Assembly: GCA_905182285.1 (NCBI GenBank)
Contig: CAJJAY010000041.1
Location: 1 to 33,412 of the forward strand
DNA length: 33,412 bases
Direction: 5' to 3'
Source: an uncultured Amylibacter sp.
GTDB taxonomy: Bacteria > Pseudomonadota > Alphaproteobacteria > Rhodobacterales > Rhodobacteraceae
Notes under the pieces: generated by a model
Databases searched by the model: none
What the model saw: only the letters and a program-made list of their open reading frames with translations
What the model was told of the DNA's origin: nothing
In this document: positions 28,078-33,412 of the stretch, piece by piece
How the letters are laid out: each line of letters opens with the position of its first letter
Position numbering within the stretch: the first letter of the stretch is position 1
Made by a program: the position numbers and the translations under genes

Positions 28078-29370
28078 TTATTCTAAAACACCTTTTATAT
28101 TTAATTTTGTTTTCCCACCTAAATAGTCTTTCAAAGCATCGGGTAAAATTATTGAACCATCTTCTCTTTGGCCGTTTTCCAGAAGGGCAATCAAACACCG
28201 ACCAACTGCTAAGCCGGAACCATTTAGCGTATGTACAAATTCTGGTTTTTGAGTATCAGACCTTTTAAATCTTGCATTCATTCGCCTTGATTGAAAATCA
28301 CCACAAGTTGAACATGAACTAATTTCTCGATACGCGTTTTGTCCAGGTAGCCAAACTTCAATGTCATTTGTTCTCTTAGCGCTAAACCCCATATCTCCTG
28401 TACATAATTTTACTGTACGATAAGGTAATTCTAATTTTTCTAAAATTCCTTGAGCACACTCTGTCATTCTATCAAGTTCAGAATCTGAATCTTCCGGTCT
28501 TACTATTGAAACCATTTCGACTTTTTCAAATTGGTGCTGTCTTAACATTCCAGATGTATCACGGCCTGCAGAGCCTGCTTCTGATCGAAAGCATAAAGAG
28601 TGAGATGTGAATCGCTTTGGTAAGCTATCTTCAGTTGTGGTTGTATCTGCGGCAATGTTTGTAAGTGTAACTTCAGATGTAGGAACCAACCACCAACCAT
28701 TTGTAGTTTGATAACTGTCTTCAGCAAATTTTGGTAGTTGGCCAGTTCCAATCATTGCTTCATCGCGCACTAACACAGGAGTATTAACCTCTGTTAATCC
28801 ATTTTCAGTCGTGTGAATATCTAACATAAACTGTGCTAATGCACGATGAATTTTAGCTATTGCACCTGATAATATAACGAAACGGGACCCTGACATTTTG
28901 GCTGCTGTCTCAAAATCCATACCTTTAGAGACTGATTTAATTTCGTAATGTTCTAGCGCTTTAAATTCAAATTTTGGTATACTTCCCCATTTGTGAATTT
29001 CTACATTATCTTTTTCATCCAAGCCGTTGGGAACGTCATCGTAAGGTAAGTTGGGAATTGTTAGCAGTAAACTATTGAGTTTATTATCCATATCTTTAGC
29101 GGATTCTTCTAAGTTAGCTATTTCTGCTTTTTTTTCAGAAACAAGGCTTCTCAATCTTTCAAATTCTGCATTATTGCCTGATGCTTTGGCTGCTCCAACC
29201 ATTTTTGAAGCTGTGTTTCTTTCTGCTAATGCAGTTTCCGCACTTGTAATTTTAGCTCTTCGTTCATGATCTATATTTAATATTTTATCAGAGATTGCCT
29301 CAATCCCACGGCGCTTTAATGCTGCGTCGAAGTTATTTGGATTGTCGCGAATTGTGCGGATATCATGCAT
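28078..29370 (-). CDS. serS: Seryl-tRNA synthetase
   Basis: SerRS charges tRNA-Ser and is a class II synthetase. I place the start at ATG 29370 (430 residues, [22 protein letters not shown]), supported by GAGG (complement of 29377-29380) 6 bases upstream; a more distal start at 29403 would add 11 residues lacking family similarity. The N-terminal half (roughly residues 28-100) is the long antiparallel coiled coil that contacts the tRNA. Class II motif 2 is seen in [24 protein letters not shown] and motif 3 in [18 protein letters not shown]. It is divergent from yajC and stands alone upstream of surE. Confidence 0.96.
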   Translation of the reverse strand: MHDIRTIRDNPNNFDAALKRRGIEAISDKILNIDHERRAKITSAETALAERNTASKMVGAAKASGNNAEFERLRSLVSEKKAEIANLEESAKDMDNKLNSLLLTIPNLPYDDVPNGLDEKDNVEIHKWGSIPKFEFKALEHYEIKSVSKGMDFETAAKMSGSRFVILSGAIAKIHRALAQFMLDIHTTENGLTEVNTPVLVRDEAMIGTGQLPKFAEDSYQTTNGWWLVPTSEVTLTNIAADTTTTEDSLPKRFTSHSLCFRSEAGSAGRDTSGMLRQHQFEKVEMVSIVRPEDSDSELDRMTECAQGILEKLELPYRTVKLCTGDMGFSAKRTNDIEVWLPGQNAYREISSCSTCGDFQSRRMNARFKRSDTQKPEFVHTLNGSGLAVGRCLIALLENGQREDGSIILPDALKDYLGGKTKLNIKGVLE

Positions 29371-29461
29371 AGGTAACCTCATACTATTTTGAGCTTTATG
29401 CACGAAAATCGATGTAAGGTTAAGAGGGAAATAATAAGATTATTATTTTTTGTTATTCTTA

Positions 29462-29479
29462 ATAAATAAATTTATTTAT
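29462..29479 (+). promoter_or_regulatory. 18-bp perfect AT-only palindrome in the serS-yajC divergent region
   Basis: ATAAATAAATTTATTTAT at 29462-29479 is its own exact reverse complement. It lies 92 bases before serS and 117 before yajC, in the only region that can hold promoters for both. It could be an operator for a dimeric regulator or a chance product of AT-rich sequence. No convincing -35/-10 pair could be assigned for either gene. Confidence 0.3.
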
Positions 29480-29530
29480 ATTCAAATATTCATTATGATT
29501 AGCGGGTTGTCCTTGCTTATTGATATGACT

Positions 29531-29575
29531 CCCGTTAGGTATCGACGCAAAGAAATTACGGGTAATTTTATACCC
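29531..29575 (+). promoter_or_regulatory. Two mutually exclusive short hairpins upstream of yajC
   Basis: CCCGT (29531-29535) can pair with ACGGG (29558-29562). GGGTA (29560-29564) can instead pair with TACCC (29571-29575) over a 6-base loop. Both share the GGG at 29560-29562, so only one can form. The second hairpin ends 9 bases before the yajC ribosome site (GAGG 29585-29588). These are the only GC-rich blocks in the leader. Function is inferred and the stems are short. Confidence 0.3.
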
Positions 29576-29596
29576 CTTAACATTGAGGATTTTAAT

Positions 29597-29920
29597 ATGT
29601 TTGCAACTCCTGCATTTGCACAAGCGGCTGGTGGCGGTTTCGCCGGTGGATTAGGTGGCTTTATGCCATTAATTTTAATTTTTGGTATCATGTATTTTTT
29701 AATGATAAGGCCTCAACAAAAGAAAGTTAAGCAGCATCAAGCTATGGTTGCCGCAGTTCGTAAGGGTGATCAAATTGTAACTGCAGGTGGTTTGATAGGT
29801 AAAATAACAAAAGTTAACGCTGATAATGAAGTTGAAGTTGAAATTTCTTCTGGTGTTAAAGTTAAAGTTGTTCAGCATACTATTTCACAAGTTTTGAATA
29901 AAACTGAACCTGCAAAATAA
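29597..29920 (+). CDS. yajC: Preprotein translocase subunit YajC
   Basis: YajC is a single-helix partner of SecDF in the Sec translocon. The start is ATG 29597 with GAGG at 29585-29588; the frame is open for 49 further codons upstream, but the family begins at MFATPAFAQAAGG. The 107-residue protein has a Gly/Ala-rich N-terminus, one membrane helix (about 23-40), the hallmark MIRPQQKK, and a conserved cytoplasmic domain (RKGDQIVTAGGLIGKI). secD follows after 20 bases. Confidence 0.94.
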   Translation: MFATPAFAQAAGGGFAGGLGGFMPLILIFGIMYFLMIRPQQKKVKQHQAMVAAVRKGDQIVTAGGLIGKITKVNADNEVEVEISSGVKVKVVQHTISQVLNKTEPAK

Positions 29921-29940
29921 TTAACTCTAGGTATTAATAA

Positions 29941-31602
29941 ATGTTGCAATTCTCTTTAACCAAGAAAATTTTAATCTGGGTTGTAGTCGCTGTTGGTTTT
30001 CTTTTTGCTATGCCAAACGGCTTCTATAGTCGTGTGGAGAGCGTAAATGATGCTCGTATGCAGCTGGAGAATGGTTACACTAATCCAGAAATAGTAAAAA
30101 CAGCATCAAATTGGCCATCATTTTTACCAAGCTCATTAGTAAACCTGGGTTTGGATCTACGAGGTGGTGCTCACTTACTTGCAAGAGTGCGTGTAGATCA
30201 GGTTTATGAAGCTCGCATGGATGCATATTGGCCAGAAGTCAGAAATGCATTAAGAAAAGAGCGTGCAATAATTGGTACAATCCGTCGTGTAGATGGAGAA
30301 AATTACGACTTAAGAGTAAGAATATCAGAGCCGGATAAATTGGAGCGAGCAGTAGAAGTCATAACTGCATTAGCCAGGCCAGTAACAACGTTATCAGGTG
30401 CTGGATCAAAAGATATCATTGTATCTTCACAGGATGATATGGTTATTATTGAATTATCAGAAGCAGAAAAAATTGCTACTGATACAAGGACAATGGAGCA
30501 GTCTTTAGAAATAATTCGACGCCGCGTTGATGAGGCTGGAACTAGAGAGCCCACAATTCAACGCCAAGGTACAGACCGTGTATTAATACAAGTCCCTGGT
30601 ATTGGATCAGCTGAAGAGTTAAAAAGTATTATAGGTAAAACAGCAAAACTTACCTTTCATAAAGTTATCCAGCGAACTTCAAATTCTGATGAGCGTATAA
30701 AGACAAGACAAGTACTTTTACCTGCTCAGGATGACGAAGGTGTCTATTATGTGCTCGATAAAACCCCAGTTATAAATGGTGATCATCTCACAGATGCTCA
30801 GCCTGCTTTCGATCAAAATAATCGTCCAGCCGTCAGTTTTAGATTAAATACATCAGGTGCAAGGATATTTGGACAATATACTGCAGAAAATATTGGAACA
30901 CCATTTGCTATTGTACTTGACAAAGAAGTCGTTTCAGCTCCCACAATTCAAAGTCATATTTCTGGTGGTTCTGGAATTATTACTGGTCAATTTGGCGTTG
31001 AGGAAACAACTCTTTTATCTATTCAATTGCGTGCTGGCGCATTGCCTGCAGAATTAGAATATCTTCAAGAGTCAACCGTAGGCCCTGATTTAGGTCAAGA
31101 TAGTATTGATGCAGGTACTCTAGCTTGCATAGTTGCATTTATTGCAGTGCTTGCCTTTATGATCTTGAGTTACGGACTTTTTGGGTTATTCGCTAATGTT
31201 GCATTAATAATAAATGTTGCACTAATTTTTGCAGTTTTAAGTATTATATCTGGTACACTTACTCTTCCAGGAATTGCTGGAATTGTCTTAACTGTGGGAA
31301 TGGCAGTTGATGCAAATGTTCTTGTTTTTGAACGTATTAGAGAAGAGCTAAAAAAATCAAAAAATCCACGAAAAGCCATTGAGCTAGGCTATGAGCGGGC
31401 ATTTAGTGCAATTATTGATGCAAATATTACTACATTGATTGCTGCTGTAATCTTACTAATATTTGGTTCTGGGCCGGTAAAAGGATTTGCTATCACTTTA
31501 GGGATAGGGATTGTCACTTCGGTGTTCACAGCAATCTGGGTCACAAGATTATTAATATCAATATGGATTGATCGAAAACGTCCAAAAACAATAGAAATAT
31601 AG
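29941..31602 (+). CDS. secD: Protein translocase subunit SecD
   Basis: SecD works with SecF to pull exported proteins through the Sec channel using the proton gradient. The 553-residue protein has an N-terminal membrane helix (about 7-26), the family motif LGLDLRGGAHLL, a large periplasmic P1 region, and a C-terminal five-helix block containing VGMAVDANVLVFERIREE, where the buried Asp is needed for proton coupling. Its TAG overlaps the AGGAG ribosome site of secF. Confidence 0.96.
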   Translation: MLQFSLTKKILIWVVVAVGFLFAMPNGFYSRVESVNDARMQLENGYTNPEIVKTASNWPSFLPSSLVNLGLDLRGGAHLLARVRVDQVYEARMDAYWPEVRNALRKERAIIGTIRRVDGENYDLRVRISEPDKLERAVEVITALARPVTTLSGAGSKDIIVSSQDDMVIIELSEAEKIATDTRTMEQSLEIIRRRVDEAGTREPTIQRQGTDRVLIQVPGIGSAEELKSIIGKTAKLTFHKVIQRTSNSDERIKTRQVLLPAQDDEGVYYVLDKTPVINGDHLTDAQPAFDQNNRPAVSFRLNTSGARIFGQYTAENIGTPFAIVLDKEVVSAPTIQSHISGGSGIITGQFGVEETTLLSIQLRAGALPAELEYLQESTVGPDLGQDSIDAGTLACIVAFIAVLAFMILSYGLFGLFANVALIINVALIFAVLSIISGTLTLPGIAGIVLTVGMAVDANVLVFERIREELKKSKNPRKAIELGYERAFSAIIDANITTLIAAVILLIFGSGPVKGFAITLGIGIVTSVFTAIWVTRLLISIWIDRKRPKTIEI

Positions 31603-31611
31603 GAGATTGTG

Positions 31612-32580
31612 ATGCGATTAAAGTTGGTCCCAGATAAAATTAAAATTGACTTTTTTAAATCTACTAAAATAACTTTTGGTGCATCTGTAGTTGCAATGAT
31701 TGTTTCAATTTTTCTGTTTTTCTTTAATGGTTTAAATCTTGGGATAGATTTCCTAGGTGGAACAACAATAAGAACAGATTCAGAAAATTCTGTAAATGTT
31801 AGCTCTTACAGGGCGGCGTTAAAGCCACTAGGTTTAGGAGACGTTACAGTTACAGAAATTTTTGATGTAACCAAACCAGATTTAAATGCAGCTCAAATTA
31901 GATTTGAAGCACAAGATGGAGAAGAAGCTGCAACTGTTGAAGTTATTAGTGCGGTTAAATTAGCATTATCATCATTAGATGACACAATAAAATTTCCACA
32001 AGTCGAAAGTGTAGGACCTGAAGTTTCTGGGGAACTAGTTAAAGCAGCAATTACAGCAGTTCTAGCAGCTCTAGGTGCTGTCTTATTTTATATCTGGTTA
32101 AGATTTGAATGGCAGTTTTCTGTGGGTGCGATTGCGGCTTTATTGCACGACATTGTTATTACAATTGGCATTTTTTGTCTTTTACAAATAAAGTTTGATT
32201 TAGCAATTATAGCAGCTTTACTAACTATTGTGGGCTATTCACTGAATGACACTGTTGTAGTTTTTGATCGTGTTAGAGAAAATTTACGCAAATATAAAAC
32301 AACCCCATTAAAAGATTTACTCAATATGTCGATAAATGAAACTTTATCTCGTACAGTTATGACTTCTTTAACAACACTAATTGCATTGATTAGTTTATTT
32401 GTTTTGGGAGGTGACGTTATTAGAGGTTTCGTTTTTGCAATGATTTGGGGTGTTATAATTGGTACATATTCATCAGTTTTTGTAGCATCCTCAATACTTT
32501 TAAGACTTGGTGTAAAGCGCGACTGGGATAAATCTAATGACGGTAAAGCTGGCACTCAGTTTGCTGGCATTGATGCATGA
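31612..32580 (+). CDS. secF: Protein translocase subunit SecF
   Basis: SecF pairs with SecD. I place the start at ATG 31612, six bases after AGGAG (31601-31605); the GTG just before it at 31609 is only three bases away. The 322-residue protein has the first membrane helix at about 20-40, NLGIDFLGGT, a periplasmic domain, and a five-helix C-terminal block with LLTIVGYSLNDTVVVFDRVREN. The stop overlaps the next start as ATGA, so the TSUP gene is probably co-translated. Confidence 0.96.
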   Translation: MRLKLVPDKIKIDFFKSTKITFGASVVAMIVSIFLFFFNGLNLGIDFLGGTTIRTDSENSVNVSSYRAALKPLGLGDVTVTEIFDVTKPDLNAAQIRFEAQDGEEAATVEVISAVKLALSSLDDTIKFPQVESVGPEVSGELVKAAITAVLAALGAVLFYIWLRFEWQFSVGAIAALLHDIVITIGIFCLLQIKFDLAIIAALLTIVGYSLNDTVVVFDRVRENLRKYKTTPLKDLLNMSINETLSRTVMTSLTTLIALISLFVLGGDVIRGFVFAMIWGVIIGTYSSVFVASSILLRLGVKRDWDKSNDGKAGTQFAGIDA

Positions 32581-33329
32581 TATCTATTATTGAGCAAACC
32601 CTGTCATTTGATGGATTGGTTTGGTTGATTATTACTGTTATATTTGCGGGATTGGTTCGAGGATTTGTTGGCTTTGGAACTGCATTAATTTTTATGCCAA
32701 TTGCTGCTTCTGTCACAAGTCCTATATGGGCTATTATTATAATGATGTCGTTTGATATATTTGGCCCTTTGGCTTTGCTTCCTAGAGCTTGGCGTGATGG
32801 TGAGCCAGCTGAAGTATCCTTGCTTGTTGTGGGTGCAATTGTAGGATTGCCAATTGGAGTATATTTCCTCACCCAAATTGATCCAACTTTATTTCGCTGG
32901 CTCGTATCTATACTCACTTTGTTAATGTTAATTCTTCTGGCAAGAGGCTGGAGATACAAGAATCCACTAAATAATTTTATGTTAATGTTCATTGGCTCTG
33001 TTGGTGGATTTATGGCTGGAATTGCAGCTCTTTCAGGTCCACCAGTCATATTAACTTATATGTCTAGCCTGAGGCCTCCTTCAGTTATTAGAGGTAATAC
33101 AATGTTGTATTTATTTTTTGTTGATATTTTATTGTTTGCTGTATTTTTGTTAAAGGGTTTGCTATCTTTGCTGCCATTTGTAATTGGATTATTTTTGGCT
33201 ATTCCATATACTCTAGGTGGATTATTGGGGCAAAGGTTATTTAATCCCCAAAAAGAGCTATTGTATCGTAGAATTGCATATGGGCTAATTGCTATAAGTG
33301 CATTAATGGGATTGCCAGTTTGGAGTTAA
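32577..33329 (+). CDS. TSUP family permease (TauE/SafE-like)
   Basis: This 250-residue membrane protein has about eight hydrophobic segments in two similar halves, with the family motifs GLVRGFVGFGTALIFMP near the N-terminus and GSVGGFMAGIAALSGPPVILTY in the middle. TSUP proteins move small sulfur or carbon anions such as sulfite, sulfonates or sulfoacetate; the substrate here cannot be told. It overlaps secF by four bases and ends three bases before the Mth938-like gene, so it lies inside the sec operon. Confidence 0.88.
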   Translation: MISIIEQTLSFDGLVWLIITVIFAGLVRGFVGFGTALIFMPIAASVTSPIWAIIIMMSFDIFGPLALLPRAWRDGEPAEVSLLVVGAIVGLPIGVYFLTQIDPTLFRWLVSILTLLMLILLARGWRYKNPLNNFMLMFIGSVGGFMAGIAALSGPPVILTYMSSLRPPSVIRGNTMLYLFFVDILLFAVFLLKGLLSLLPFVIGLFLAIPYTLGGLLGQRLFNPQKELLYRRIAYGLIAISALMGLPVWS

Positions 33330-33332
33330 AAA

Positions 33333-33412
33333 ATGGAAATAAATGAAGTTTCATTTACAGGACAACCCCCTGTTGATGCTTATGGCCCTGGCTTTTTTCG
33401 TGTTGCTAATGC
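33333..33412 (+). CDS. Mth938-like domain protein (NDUFAF3 family), 5' part only
   Basis: Only the first 26 codons are in the window: the protein opens MEINEVSFTGQPPVDAYGPG and continues FFRVAN. This agrees with the start of alphaproteobacterial Mth938-like proteins, in which an NEVxFTG segment is followed by YGPGFFR. The human homologue NDUFAF3 is a complex I assembly factor, and the bacterial gene is commonly found next to secDF. The call rests on a short segment plus context. Confidence 0.7.
   Translation, partial: MEINEVSFTGQPPVDAYGPGFFRVAN

Noticed and set aside
29429-29448. 8-bp AT-only hairpin followed by a T-run, terminator-like on the plus strand
   Set aside because: No plus-strand gene ends upstream of it (serS is on the minus strand and starts to its left), and an all-AT stem is weak.
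29450-29596. In-frame 49-residue N-terminal extension of YajC
   Set aside because: The frame is open, but YajC homologues start at MFATPAFAQ and ATG 29597 has GAGG at proper distance. Kept only as a finding about the leader.
1-33412. tRNA, rRNA, CRISPR arrays, insertion sequences, phage or toxin-antitoxin genes
   Set aside because: Looked for in all spacers and frames; none seen. Spacers are short and gene content is core metabolism.

Overview
This AT-rich window is a densely packed, almost entirely housekeeping stretch of an alphaproteobacterial chromosome. The best fit is a low-GC, gene-dense marine member of the Rhodobacterales (Roseobacter-like). This rests on small ORFs resembling DUF5337 and DUF5333 inside the complex I operon, a Lys/Ala/Pro-rich tail on the probable NuoE, the order nuo-birA-coaX-rnj, and tatABC lying near serS/surE/pcm/nlpD and yajC-secDF. 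The taxonomic placement is inference. No tRNA, rRNA, CRISPR array, insertion sequence or phage gene was seen, and no gene-free stretch exceeds about 230 bases.

Layout. (1) 1-15032, plus strand: the end of nuoE, a DUF5337-like gene, nuoF, a DUF5333-like exported protein, nuoG, nuoH, a 201-base gap, then nuoI-nuoN, making most of a proton-pumping NADH:quinone oxidoreductase. It runs straight on into birA (biotin ligase), coaX (type III pantothenate kinase) and rnj (RNase J). (2) 15068-17639: a RhlE-like DEAD-box RNA helicase on the minus strand, and a divergent exported metallo-beta-lactamase-fold protein with an altered metal motif. (3) 17665-22820: prfC (release factor 3, minus), then on the plus strand an SGNH hydrolase, a sodium:solute symporter and an ABC ATPase with no ABC permease nearby. 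(4) 22999-25387: tatA-tatB-tatC and a DUF815 ATPase. (5) 25392-29370, minus strand: serS, surE, pcm and an NlpD-like LysM/M23 lipoprotein. (6) 29597-33412, plus strand: yajC-secD-secF, a TSUP permease, and the first 26 codons of a Mth938/NDUFAF3-like gene.

Together the genes cover respiratory energy conservation, cofactor supply (biotin, CoA), RNA turnover, translation termination, both Tat and Sec export, envelope remodelling and protein repair. Genes are tightly packed, with ATGA, TAATG or TAGTG junctions at nuoJ/K, nuoL/M, nuoN/birA, tatC/DUF815, surE/pcm and secF/TSUP. Three promoter candidates could be read (upstream of tatA, surE and the MBL-fold gene).

No clearly new multi-gene system is visible. 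The most unusual items are the MBL-fold protein whose first zinc motif is replaced, the symporter plus orphan ABC ATPase pair, the exported DUF5333-like protein inside the nuo operon, the structured leader regions of the helicase gene and of yajC, and the orientation of the serS-nlpD block.
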